A DNA stretch of 64,000 nt from assembly GCA_021811185.1 (NCBI GenBank), contig JAJZPL010000002.1:95917-159916 (forward strand). Direction: 5' to 3'. The DNA comes from a bacterium (lineage in GTDB: Bacteria; Elusimicrobiota; Elusimicrobia; Elusimicrobiales; UBA9959). Each line of letters opens with the position of its first letter. The first letter of the stretch is position 1. A program made the translations under genes and the position numbers. The notes below the pieces were generated by a model, which ran no database searches, was not told the origin of the DNA, and worked only from the letters and a program-made list of their open reading frames with translations. Of this stretch, positions 25,011 through 33,135 are shown in pieces.

Positions 25011-26312
25011 ATGAAGAAAATTTTACTCTCTTTTGCTTTACTCGGAACACTTTCCATGTCAGTCCGCGCCGCTGCCGACCAGCCCGCTGACGCCTCCTCT
25101 TTTGACCAGCTGCTCAAGCAGATAACCGTAGAAACTCCCGCCGCCCCCGAACCCGCTTTCAACATAGAGAAGACCGAAGTCCTGCCCGCCGAGGGCCGCT
25201 TCTGGGTAACCGTAAAAGCCGCCGACAAGTACGAGCGCACCCGCCTTCTGGAAGCCGGCATGGACATCGTTGAAATCAAGGGCGACCTGGTCTCAGGTTT
25301 CGCCGGCCAGCACACCATGGACGCTTTGTCGTCCAAGGCCTTCTCCCTGGTGAGCAAGATGACGGTGGAGCAGAAGTACGCCCGCGGCGTCACCAAGGAT
25401 TTCCCGGCCGCGGACGCCGCCTACCATAACTATAAGGAGACCACCGACCTGCTGAACCAGCTGGCCTCCAAGAATTCCGACATCGCCTCCGTGTTCTCGA
25501 TCGGCAAGACCACCGAAGGCCGCGACATCTGGTGCCTGCGCATCAACGCCAGCGCCAAGGGGACCGCTCCCAGTTCCAAGCCCGGCGCCTTCTTCCTGGG
25601 CAACGTGCACGCCCGCGAGCACCTGGCCAACGAAGTGCCGCTGCTGTTCGCGTCCTGGCTGTTCGACCACCGGAACGACGCCGACATCAAGCGGTACATC
25701 TCGACCCTGGACATCTATATCATCCCGATGGGCAACCCCGACGGCGTGGAATACGACATCAAGGGCGGCAAGTACCAGTACTTCCGCAAGAACGCCCGCG
25801 TGAACCCCGACAAGTCCATCGGCGTGGACTTGAACCGCAATTTCGATTCCTGGTGGTGCGAGGCCGGCGCCTCCACCTACCCCGGCGCGGACACTTACTG
25901 CGGCCCCAAGGCCTTCTCCGAGCCCGAGAGCCAGCACCTGAGGGATTTCATGCTGGCGCGCAAGAACCTCAAGACGCACATCAGCTACCACTCCTACGCC
26001 AGCGAGATCCTGTACCCCTGGGGCGGCAACGACGCGGATGTGCCGAACGCCAAGGATAAGGACGCTTTCGTGAAGATGTCCGGCGAGATGGGCAAGCTGA
26101 CCGGCTACACCGCCCGCAAGTCCAGCGACATGTACATAGCCACCGGCGACAGCTGCGACTGGGCCTACGACAAGGGCGGCATCCTGGCCTTCACTTTCGA
26201 GCTGGAAGGCAACGGCTTCTACCCTGGCGCGGGCCTGATCACCAAGACGGTGAACAGCAACATCAAGGCCGCGGTCTACCTGCTGAGCAAGACGGCCAAC
26301 CCTTACAATTAA
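25011..26312 (+). CDS. Secreted M14 zinc carboxypeptidase
   Basis: A 433-aa exported metallocarboxypeptidase. Signal peptide MKKILLSFALLGTLSMSVRA and a propeptide-like segment (residues 25-130) are followed by the catalytic domain. Zinc ligands are visible as GNVHAREH (His200, Glu203) and HISYHSYAS (His327), and the catalytic glutamate as FTFELEG (Glu397). GVDLNRNFDSWW is the substrate-binding Arg/Asn motif. Length and order match the carboxypeptidase A/T group, but the specificity pocket cannot be read by eye. It is transcribed alone, ending in a strong bidirectional hairpin. Confidence 0.92.
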   Translation: MKKILLSFALLGTLSMSVRAAADQPADASSFDQLLKQITVETPAAPEPAFNIEKTEVLPAEGRFWVTVKAADKYERTRLLEAGMDIVEIKGDLVSGFAGQHTMDALSSKAFSLVSKMTVEQKYARGVTKDFPAADAAYHNYKETTDLLNQLASKNSDIASVFSIGKTTEGRDIWCLRINASAKGTAPSSKPGAFFLGNVHAREHLANEVPLLFASWLFDHRNDADIKRYISTLDIYIIPMGNPDGVEYDIKGGKYQYFRKNARVNPDKSIGVDLNRNFDSWWCEAGASTYPGADTYCGPKAFSEPESQHLRDFMLARKNLKTHISYHSYASEILYPWGGNDADVPNAKDKDAFVKMSGEMGKLTGYTARKSSDMYIATGDSCDWAYDKGGILAFTFELEGNGFYPGAGLITKTVNSNIKAAVYLLSKTANPYN

Positions 26313-26329
26313 ACGCGAGCGCGCCGACT

Positions 26330-26359
26330 AAAAAGCCCGGGAAAGTTCCCGGGCTTTTT
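26330..26359. terminator. Bidirectional Rho-independent terminator
   Basis: Fourteen-base perfect stem (26330-26343 and 26346-26359) with a core GCCCGGGAA / TTCCCGGGC, and A and T runs on both sides. It serves the convergent M14 and DUF2156 genes. Confidence 0.9.
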
Positions 26360-26379
26360 AATTTTAACGCCTGAGCCGC

Positions 26380-27285
26380 TTATTTAAGCGTGAGCGTATA
26401 GGATCTTACTTTAGCGGCAGGATAATACGATTCCTTGGTTTTGATGAGGCCCGGCTTGCCCAGGTCGCTTTCCTTGTTGACGCGGGCGTATGCGGGGGGG
26501 AGGCGGGCCGCGAATTCCTTATCGAGAAACTGGTAAAGGCCCTTTACGTCGTCCAGCGCCTTCTCGAAGTTCAGCACGAAAGTGTCCGGCGCCAGGCGCG
26601 AGCCCAGCGCGAAGCCGCAGATCTCGCCGTCGATAAGCACGAGGATGCCCTTCATTTCCAGCAGGTCCAGGTGCTTGAGCGAATTCACGATGGCCTTGCG
26701 CTCGCAGTTGAGCATGTCCAGGCGCGCGCCGGTCTCGGGGTCGTGGGCCCAGCGGTCAAGGAGCTTAAGACAGGCGTCAGTGTTGGCGGCGGTTATGGCT
26801 TCCACGGCAACCTTTCTGACGGCGGCCGTCTGCTTGTTGAACTGCGCCACCAGGTTGCGCTTCTTGGAGTACTTGTGCCCGGCCAGCCCCGCCAGGTCCG
26901 TGGTGTTGTAAAGGTAGTCCATGAAGCCGGGCTGCTCCTCGGCCGTGAACAGGGCCTCGATTTCGGCCTTATGCCTTTCCAGGTAATCCTGCGGTACGTA
27001 GTAAAAACTGTAGTGCCGGTTGCGCCCCGCTATCGCCGCAAGTTCGGAGGGCGGCACGTCGCGGAACGGGCAGGGCACCGGCATCAGCAGGCGGCGCGCC
27101 GCGGGCGGCTCCAGGTCGGTTTCGGCCAGCAGCAGCAGGTCGCCGTCCAGCTTCCAGGACACCTCGTAAAGGCAGCGGTTCCAGGCTATTACGGCGGAAA
27201 GGGAATATTCGCAGAGGGTGTACGTAGGCCCGTCGAAGTATTTCCTGAGCTCCGGGTAATCTTCGGGCGTTAGGAGTTTAAACAT
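26380..27285 (-). CDS. DUF2156-family GNAT-fold protein
   Basis: A 301-aa protein of the DUF2156 group, the same GNAT-like fold as the C-terminal part of phosphatidylglycerol lysyltransferase (MprF/LysX). Typical segments are YTLCEYSLSAVIAWN, KYSKKRNLVAQF, ILVLIDGEICGFALGS, and YARVNKESDLGKPGLIKTKESYYP near the end. There is no membrane domain, so it is cytosolic. Its ATG lies inside the end of the upstream GNAT gene (8-base overlap), so the two acyltransferase-fold genes are co-transcribed. The donor and acceptor are unknown; aminoacyl- or acyl-transfer is the family expectation. Confidence 0.8.
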   Translation of the reverse strand: MFKLLTPEDYPELRKYFDGPTYTLCEYSLSAVIAWNRCLYEVSWKLDGDLLLLAETDLEPPAARRLLMPVPCPFRDVPPSELAAIAGRNRHYSFYYVPQDYLERHKAEIEALFTAEEQPGFMDYLYNTTDLAGLAGHKYSKKRNLVAQFNKQTAAVRKVAVEAITAANTDACLKLLDRWAHDPETGARLDMLNCERKAIVNSLKHLDLLEMKGILVLIDGEICGFALGSRLAPDTFVLNFEKALDDVKGLYQFLDKEFAARLPPAYARVNKESDLGKPGLIKTKESYYPAAKVRSYTLTLK

Positions 27286-27706
27286 TGCTGCCTTTGGAGA
27301 GCATCGGCGCCGCGTTCTTCAGGGTCCTGAACCCCAGCTTAAGGTAGAAAGGTTCGGAATGGTCCTGGGCTATCAGGCCAAGCCAGCCCACGCCGTCGCG
27401 CTTGAGCCGGGCCTTAAGGGCTTTAACTATGGCGCTGCCGGCACCGGAATGACGTTCGCTCTTTAGTACGGCCACGTCCTGGATGTAGGCGTCGCTGACC
27501 CCGTCGCTGATGGCCCGGCCGATGCCTACGATACGGCCGTCCAGTTCGGCCACGACGAAGCCGTGGCTGCCTTTTATCAGTTTTTTAAGCAGCGCGGGGG
27601 TGTCGGTGCGCTTCCACCAGCCTTGCGCGCGGTAAATTGTTATAATTCCGTTTAACGTTCCGGCATCCGCCTTGCCGATGAACCTGCAGGTAACGCGGTG
27701 TGACAT
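27278..27706 (-). CDS. GNAT-family N-acetyltransferase
   Basis: A 142-aa single-domain acetyltransferase. Motif A is seen as IQDVAVLKSERHSGAGSAIVKAL (acetyl-CoA pyrophosphate loop, atypical SGAGSA in place of Q/RxxGxG/A), preceded by GFVVAELDGRIVGIGRAISDG and followed by FYLKLGFRTL. The tracked 430-aa frame is an over-extension antisense through pgeF; ATG 27706 (MSHRVTCRF) gives a normal family length. A TATTAT box six bases before the ATG and no Shine-Dalgarno suggest a leaderless mRNA. The substrate is unknown. Confidence 0.85.
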   Translation of the reverse strand: MSHRVTCRFIGKADAGTLNGIITIYRAQGWWKRTDTPALLKKLIKGSHGFVVAELDGRIVGIGRAISDGVSDAYIQDVAVLKSERHSGAGSAIVKALKARLKRDGVGWLGLIAQDHSEPFYLKLGFRTLKNAAPMLSKGSNV

Positions 27707-27710
27707 GCGG

Positions 27711-27720
27711 TTATAATAAC
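27711..27720. promoter_or_regulatory. Shared divergent -10 element (GNAT / pgeF)
   Basis: The AT stretch TTATAATAAC gives TATAAT on the plus strand (27712-27717) for pgeF and TATTAT on the minus strand (27718-27713), six bases before the GNAT start codon. It is the second case in this window of one symmetric -10 serving a divergent pair. Confidence 0.55.
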
Positions 27721-27766
27721 AATCTTGGGGCCGGCAGTGAAAGCCGGCCAGGTTTACGGGGGAAAA

Positions 27767-28549
27767 ATGCATACTGAAGAAAAGAACGGCCTTAAGCTGC
27801 TGCGGTTCGACCTGTTCAGGAACCAGGAAGACCTTTCCTGCGCGGTGGCCACCCGCGCCGGCGGGGTAAGTTCCGGCCCGTATTTCGGCCTTAACCTGGG
27901 CTCGGGCACCGGCGACAAGCTGGAGCTGGTGGAAGAGAACCTGGAGCTGTTCTGCGGCGTGATGGGGGCGGAGTCCGCCCGGCTCGGGCGGATGCAGCAG
28001 CGCCATACGGCGAACGTGGCGGTGCTGGAGAACGGCGGGGGGGCCGCCACCGAAAACACCGACGCGCTGGTCACCGCCGTGCCGGGAGTGCCGCTGCTGG
28101 CGCTTTCGGCAGACTGCGCTCTTACCTGCTTTTACGATCCCAAAAGAAAGGTGCTGGCCGTGGCCCACAGCGGCTGGCGGGGGGCTTTCCTGGGCGTCTA
28201 TGCCGCCACCCTGAACGTTATGAAGATGCGCTATGGAACGGAGCCGGGGGACGTTACGGCGGGAGTTTCGCCCATGATCTCGGCGGCCAACTACCCGGTG
28301 CGTGAGGATTTCCTGGAAAAACTGAAGGCCTTCTATCCCGGCGGGGCGGACAAGCGCTTTCTTACGATGAAGGACGGCCTGCATTTCTTCAACCTGCGCG
28401 AACTCCTGCGCTCCCAGTTGGAGACTCTGGGCGTGAAGGACCATGAGTTCATGCACCTCTGCACGTACGCGGAAAAAGAAATGTTCTATTCCTGGCGGCG
28501 GGACGGCGGGAAGACCGGCCGCTTCGGCCTGATGGCGATGATAAAGTAG
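27767..28549 (+). CDS. pgeF: Peptidoglycan editing factor / laccase-domain protein (YfiH family)
   Basis: A 260-aa protein of the YfiH/DUF152 family. Family metal-site residues are visible in RMQQRHTANV, SADCALTCFYD and VAHSGWRGAFLG, with GVSPMISAANYPV later. E. coli YfiH removes wrongly incorporated amino acids from peptidoglycan precursors, and family members also show adenosine deaminase or laccase activity in vitro. ATG 27767 behind GGGGGAAAA is chosen over the tracked TTG, which lies close to the -10 box. It converges with the TSUP gene, with only two bases between their stop codons. Confidence 0.9.
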   Translation: MHTEEKNGLKLLRFDLFRNQEDLSCAVATRAGGVSSGPYFGLNLGSGTGDKLELVEENLELFCGVMGAESARLGRMQQRHTANVAVLENGGGAATENTDALVTAVPGVPLLALSADCALTCFYDPKRKVLAVAHSGWRGAFLGVYAATLNVMKMRYGTEPGDVTAGVSPMISAANYPVREDFLEKLKAFYPGGADKRFLTMKDGLHFFNLRELLRSQLETLGVKDHEFMHLCTYAEKEMFYSWRRDGGKTGRFGLMAMIK

Positions 28550-28551
28550 TT

Positions 28552-29325
28552 TTATCTCACCATGTTCCACACGATCTTGGCGAGCAGGGCGGCGGAGACG
28601 GTGAACAGCATCGGGCGTATGACCCAGGCGCCCTTTTTAAGGGCCAGGTGGGAGCCGGCGTAATTGCCGGCCATGCCGGCCAGGCCCATGGCGAGGCCCA
28701 ACTTGAGGTGCACGCGGCCGAGGTACAGGAAAGCGCCCAGCGCGGCCAGGTTGGAGACCAGGTTTAAAAGCTTGGCCAGCGCCGTGGCGCGGAGCAGGTC
28801 GAAGCCGCAGACCCTGGCGAAGGCCACGGCCAGGAAAGTGCCGGTGCCGGGCCCGAGCAGCCCGTCGTAAAAACTCACACAGAAAGAAATGCTCCCGGAC
28901 CGCGCCAGCAGGGCGTTGTCGTTGAAGCGCGCGCTGGTATCCGCCAGGCCGAAGCTCTTTTTTGCGGCCAGGAAGATGGCCACCGGGGGGAGCAGGACTA
29001 TCAGCAGGTAGCGGATGGCTTCCGGCGGCACCAGCGCGATGGCCCTGGCGCCCAGGAAGGCCCCGGCCGCGGCCAGGAAGACAAGGATGAAGAGCAGGTC
29101 CCACCTGGTGCGAGTTTCCTTAAGGAAGCGCGCGGCGGCTACCGTGGTGCCCATGGCGGAAGAAAGCTTGTTGGTGCCGAGAAGATACAGGGGGCTTACG
29201 CCGTAGGCCAGATAAGCCGGCAGGGTTATCAGGCCGCCGCCGCCGGCGATGGCGTCCACAAAGCCGGCCAGGAAGACCAGCAGGGCGAGAGGGGCGTAAG
29301 GCAGGGCGGCGTGAAGCAGGTCCAT
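28552..29325 (-). CDS. TSUP-family (TauE/SafE, DUF81) membrane permease
   Basis: A 257-aa permease with about eight TM segments. The two signature repeats are visible as FLAGFVDAIAGGGGLITLPAYL at the N-terminus and SFYDGLLGPGTGTFLAVAF in the middle, with GTNKLSSAMGTTVAA after TM2. TSUP proteins export sulfite, sulfoacetate or related sulfur and organic anions, and the exact substrate cannot be told here. TATATT six bases before the ATG without a Shine-Dalgarno suggests a leaderless start. It is divergent from adenine deaminase. Confidence 0.9.
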   Translation of the reverse strand: MDLLHAALPYAPLALLVFLAGFVDAIAGGGGLITLPAYLAYGVSPLYLLGTNKLSSAMGTTVAAARFLKETRTRWDLLFILVFLAAAGAFLGARAIALVPPEAIRYLLIVLLPPVAIFLAAKKSFGLADTSARFNDNALLARSGSISFCVSFYDGLLGPGTGTFLAVAFARVCGFDLLRATALAKLLNLVSNLAALGAFLYLGRVHLKLGLAMGLAGMAGNYAGSHLALKKGAWVIRPMLFTVSAALLAKIVWNMVR

Positions 29326-29331
29326 AGAAAC

Positions 29332-29337
29332 AATATA
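29332..29337 (-). promoter_or_regulatory. Candidate -10 box TATATT for the TSUP gene
   Basis: On the minus strand TATATT ends six bases before ATG 29325, so the mRNA would begin at or next to the start codon. Confidence 0.4.
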
Positions 29338-29345
29338 TTACTATT

Positions 29346-29374
29346 TTGCGAAGAACCCCGCGAAAATGTAGAAT
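29346..29374 (+). promoter_or_regulatory. Promoter TTGCGA-17-TAGAAT for adenine deaminase
   Basis: -35 TTGCGA (29346-29351), a 17-bp spacer and -10 TAGAAT (29369-29374). This gives a leader of about 25 nt that contains AAGGCGG before ATG 29405. Confidence 0.7.
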
Positions 29375-29404
29375 TACTGCATCTCATACAAGGCGGTGCT
29401 AACG

Positions 29405-31147
29405 ATGGAACTCGATGCTAACCTGGAAAAACTTAAAAACACCATAGAGATCTCCGGCGGCGCCAAGCCCGTGGACCTGCTGCTTAAGAACGCGCGCGTG
29501 ATCAACACTTTCTCCGGGGATATCCACCGCACGCACGTGGCCATCCACGGCGGCCGCGTGGTGGGCTTCGGCGACTACAAGGCCCGCCAGACCATGGACC
29601 TCAAGGACGCCTACGTCTCCCCCGGCTTCATCGACGGCCACGTCCATATCGAAAGCTCCATGGTGAAGGTGCCCGAGTTCGCCAGCGTGGTGCTGCCGCA
29701 CGGCACCACCTCCGCCGTGATCGACCCCCACGAGATCGCCAACGTCCTGGGCCTGGACGGCATCAGGTACATGATGGCCTCCAGCGAGGACAGCCCCCTG
29801 AGCGTGTACGTCATGCTCCCTTCCTGCGTGCCCGCCACCTCCCTCGAGACCGCCGGCGCCGAGCTTTCCGCCCACGACCTGGGCCTGCTGCTGAACGACG
29901 AGCGCGTGCTGGGCATCGGCGAGATGATGGACTACCCCGGCGTGATCTACCGCAACGAGGAAGTGCTCAAGAAGATCCTGATCGCCAAGAACAAGGTGAT
30001 AGACGGCCACGCCCCGATGCTGAAGGACAAACAGCTTTACGCCTACGTGGCCGCGGGCATCCGCTCGGACCACGAGTGCACCGACGTGGCCGAGGCCAGG
30101 GAGAAGCTGCGCGCCGGCATGTACATCATGATCCGCGAGGGCACGGCCGCCAAGAACCTCAAGGGCCTGCTGCCGCTGGTGAACTCCGAGAATTCCCGCA
30201 AGTTCTTCTTCGTGACCGACGACCGGCACCTGGAGGACATCGCCCGCGAAGGCCACATAGACTACCTGGTGCGCACCGCGGTGCGCCTGGGCGTGGACCC
30301 GATCCGCGCCATCCAGATGGCCACCATCAATACCGCCGAGTACTTCGGCATCAAGAACCTGGGCGCCATAGCTCCCGGCTACGCGGCCGACCTGGTGGTG
30401 TTCGACGACCTGAAGAAGATGAAGATCTCCAAGGTGTTCAAGAACGGCAAACTGGTCTCGAAGGCCGGCGTGATAGAGCCGGGCGTAATAAAGGACTACC
30501 ACGGCAAGACCCGCGGCACCGTCAACGTCAAATGGATAGAGCACGAGGACTTCGCGCTGAAGGCCGAGAGCCAGCACGCCCGCGTGATCAACGTGATCCC
30601 CGACCAGATCGTCACCAGGATGACCGTGGAAAAAGTCAAGGAGGACGGCGGCTACGTCTCTTCCGACACTGAGAAGGATATCCTGAAGATCGCCGTGATA
30701 GAACGCCACATGGCCTCCGGCCGCGTGGCGCTGGCGCTGGTGAAAGGCTTCGGCCTCAAGAAAGGCGCCATCGCCTCCTCGGTCTCGCACGATTCTCATA
30801 ACATCGTAGTGATAGGCACGCACGACGGGGATATGTATACCGCCGCCGTGCAGGTGGTCAAGATGCAGGGCGGCATAGTGGCGGCGCTGAACGGCCAGGT
30901 GCTGGAAGCCCTGCCGCTGCCCGTGGCCGGCCTGATGTCCGACCGCAGCGCCGAGTTCGTGCGCGAAAAGCAGAAGCGCCTGAACGAAATAGCGAAGATG
31001 CTGGGCTCCAAACTTTCGGACCCGTTCATGGCCATGTCCTTCCTTACGCTGCCGCCCATCCCCGAGATCCGCCTCACCGACCGCGGCCTGATCGACGCCG
31101 TCAAGTTCAAAGTGGTGCCGCTGTTCTGCGGCCCCGGGGGCAAATGA
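29405..31147 (+). CDS. ade: Adenine deaminase
   Basis: A 580-aa amidohydrolase that converts adenine to hypoxanthine in purine salvage. The metal-binding motif is GFIDGHVHIESSMVKVPEFA, followed by HGTTSAVIDPHEIANVLG, IDGHAPML, GIRSDHECTD and a C-terminal domain ending SFLTLPPIPEIRLTDRGL. Size and motif order match bacterial Ade. The start could be GTG 29396 or ATG 29405; I choose the ATG because AAGGCGG then has normal spacing. Its stop overlaps the metallophosphatase start by four bases, suggesting linked nucleotide or phosphate salvage. Confidence 0.93.
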   Translation: MELDANLEKLKNTIEISGGAKPVDLLLKNARVINTFSGDIHRTHVAIHGGRVVGFGDYKARQTMDLKDAYVSPGFIDGHVHIESSMVKVPEFASVVLPHGTTSAVIDPHEIANVLGLDGIRYMMASSEDSPLSVYVMLPSCVPATSLETAGAELSAHDLGLLLNDERVLGIGEMMDYPGVIYRNEEVLKKILIAKNKVIDGHAPMLKDKQLYAYVAAGIRSDHECTDVAEAREKLRAGMYIMIREGTAAKNLKGLLPLVNSENSRKFFFVTDDRHLEDIAREGHIDYLVRTAVRLGVDPIRAIQMATINTAEYFGIKNLGAIAPGYAADLVVFDDLKKMKISKVFKNGKLVSKAGVIEPGVIKDYHGKTRGTVNVKWIEHEDFALKAESQHARVINVIPDQIVTRMTVEKVKEDGGYVSSDTEKDILKIAVIERHMASGRVALALVKGFGLKKGAIASSVSHDSHNIVVIGTHDGDMYTAAVQVVKMQGGIVAALNGQVLEALPLPVAGLMSDRSAEFVREKQKRLNEIAKMLGSKLSDPFMAMSFLTLPPIPEIRLTDRGLIDAVKFKVVPLFCGPGGK

Positions 31148-32319
31148 GACGCCTCCTACCTGCCGCCGTCCTCCTGCTCCTGGCCGGCGCCGCCGCCGCG
31201 GCGCGCGTTGAGCGCGGGCCCTACCTGGAGAACATGGCGCAGGACATGGTGACCGTCCGCTTCCGGGCGGACGTCTCTACCCCGGCCTGGCTCTCTTACG
31301 GCGTCGTTCCCGACTGCGAGCGGTTCCTTACCAGCGCGGCGCAGCTGAAGGAACAAAAAATAACGCTGTTCGGCCTTACGCCGGATACCACTTACTGTTA
31401 CCGGCTTTACCTGCCGGCCGACCAGAGCACCGGAGTCTACAAGGCCTTCGAGGGGCCTTTTACCACTTTCAAAGGGGAAGATAAACCCGAATTCTCTTTC
31501 CTGGCTTTCGGCGATTCCGGCTCGGGGTCGCAGGAGCAGCGCGATCTCGCGGCCCAGATGGACAAGTTCCATCCCGATTTCGTGCTGCATATGGGCGACA
31601 TGGTGGAATCGGGCCTGGATTCAGACGCCGACGCGCAGTACTTCAAGCCCTACGCCGGGCTGCTGGCCCGCGCGCCGTTCTTCCTGGCGCTGGGCAACCA
31701 CGACTACGGCAAGGACCTGCGCACGCCGGACGGGCGCGGCTTCATCAAGGCCAACTACGCCCCGTTCCACAGCGTCCCGCTCACCGGTCTGCCGCCCCAT
31801 TACTATTTTTTCGACGAGGGCAACGCGCGCTTCTTCGTGCTGGATACCAACGCCTTCGACGGCGCCAAGTTCGCCCCGGCGCTGGAGCCGGGCTCCAGGC
31901 AGTATAAATGGCTGGAGCGCTACCTGGCGAAATCGGCCGACAAAGAATGGAAGTTCGTGGTGGTGCACGAGCCCATCTATTCCACCGGGGCGCACGGGGC
32001 CGCGGAAGCGGAAGTTAAAGCGCTGGAACCGCTGCTGCTTAAATATAAAGTGGACATAGTCTTCCAGGGGCACGACCACGACTACGAGCGGACGATGCCG
32101 GTGAAGGAAGGGCTGCCCGACGAGGCGGAGGGGATCGTGTACATCACGCTGGCGGGCGGCGGCAGCACGCTCTATATCCAAAGGCGCAATGAGGAATGGT
32201 CGGAGAAATTCCTGCCGACCTACCACTTCGCTTTTATCGAGGTTAAGGACCAGGTCTTCAATATGTCCGTCTACAACAAAGACGGCGAGGTAATAGATTC
32301 CCTGGAGATACAGAAGTAG
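31144..32319 (+). CDS. Exported purple-acid-phosphatase-like metallophosphatase
   Basis: A 391-aa secreted phosphoesterase. Signal peptide MRRLLPAAVLLLLAGAAAA is followed by a fibronectin-like N-terminal domain (to about residue 115), then a calcineurin-type metallophosphatase domain. Its metal motifs are all present: AFGDSG, MGDMVESG, LGNHDYG, VVHEPIY and GHDHDYER. This is the purple acid phosphatase layout, acting on phosphomonoesters outside the cytoplasm. It is translationally coupled to adenine deaminase through an ATGA overlap, and the U32 pair follows 12 bases later. Confidence 0.88.
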   Translation: MRRLLPAAVLLLLAGAAAAARVERGPYLENMAQDMVTVRFRADVSTPAWLSYGVVPDCERFLTSAAQLKEQKITLFGLTPDTTYCYRLYLPADQSTGVYKAFEGPFTTFKGEDKPEFSFLAFGDSGSGSQEQRDLAAQMDKFHPDFVLHMGDMVESGLDSDADAQYFKPYAGLLARAPFFLALGNHDYGKDLRTPDGRGFIKANYAPFHSVPLTGLPPHYYFFDEGNARFFVLDTNAFDGAKFAPALEPGSRQYKWLERYLAKSADKEWKFVVVHEPIYSTGAHGAAEAEVKALEPLLLKYKVDIVFQGHDHDYERTMPVKEGLPDEAEGIVYITLAGGGSTLYIQRRNEEWSEKFLPTYHFAFIEVKDQVFNMSVYNKDGEVIDSLEIQK

Positions 32320-32331
32320 AGGGCTTTGTAA

Positions 32332-33135
32332 ATGAAATTAATGGCCGGCGTGATTTCCGAGACTGAGGCCAAGTCTTTCTCCGATTCCGGCGCCGACGAA
32401 CTTTATTGCGGCCTTTGCCTCATAAACAACCATCGAGACCCGGAACTGAGCGTTGACCTGGCGGGCCTTACGCGGATTATAAAGGCCGCCCGGAACCGCC
32501 GCAAACCAGTATTCCTAGCAGCTAACGAGACCTATCATCAAAGCTGGTACCCGCGTATCGTGGAAACGATCTCGGACTGCCTGGCCGCCGGCCTGTCCGG
32601 GCTGATAATTAGGGATATGGGTTTGCTCTCCTACCTGCGGGAGCGAAGTGTGAAAACACGGTTTATATTAAGCGCGCTAGGCTGCTGCTTCAACTCCGGC
32701 GCGCTGTCCTTCTATGCCTGCCTCGGCATAGAGAGGATAACGGTTCCCCAGCAACTTACTCCTGCCGAGGCCGGAAGGCTGCTCCATAACCGGCTTGGGC
32801 TTGAAACCGAAGTGTTCTTCCACGATTTCAGCTACTGCGTCAATATAGACGGGGCCTGCGTGCTGCACGATTTCCCGGGAGCGGCATGTGCCTCTCACCC
32901 CTGCCTCGAGACCTATACTCTGCAGGGGAAAAAATTCGTTATGCCCAAGCCGTCCCGCCCGGAGATGATGCGCATGTTCTACTCTTTTTACAAAGAGGGA
33001 GCTCAGTATCTTAAGACCCCCCGCTATGGTGATTTCAGTCACGGTGCCGCGGTGGTCCAGAGAGCCCTTAAACTTATCTCCCTTGCCGGCGCCAGCGCCA
33101 GCGAGAGCGAATTCCTTACGGCGGCTGGCCGATGA
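32332..33135 (+). CDS. Peptidase-U32-family protein (UbiU-like)
   Basis: A 267-aa protein with the U32 N-terminal barrel: MAGVISETEAKSFSDSGADELYCGL, KPVFLAANE, GLSGLIIRDMGLLSYL and ITVPQQLTPAEAGRLL. Cysteines in SYCVNIDGACVL and GAACASHPC match the four-cysteine [4Fe-4S] motif of U32 proteins such as UbiU, RlhA and TrhP. These enzymes support oxygen-independent hydroxylations of quinone precursors or RNA. It is shorter than UbiU (about 330 aa). The next gene overlaps its stop and seems to encode a partner, like the UbiU-UbiV pair. Confidence 0.75.
   Translation: MKLMAGVISETEAKSFSDSGADELYCGLCLINNHRDPELSVDLAGLTRIIKAARNRRKPVFLAANETYHQSWYPRIVETISDCLAAGLSGLIIRDMGLLSYLRERSVKTRFILSALGCCFNSGALSFYACLGIERITVPQQLTPAEAGRLLHNRLGLETEVFFHDFSYCVNIDGACVLHDFPGAACASHPCLETYTLQGKKFVMPKPSRPEMMRMFYSFYKEGAQYLKTPRYGDFSHGAAVVQRALKLISLAGASASESEFLTAAGR

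Noticed and set aside
27707-28570. N-terminal extension of the GNAT ORF to 430 aa
   Set aside because: It is antisense to pgeF. The acetyltransferase domain is complete from ATG 27706.
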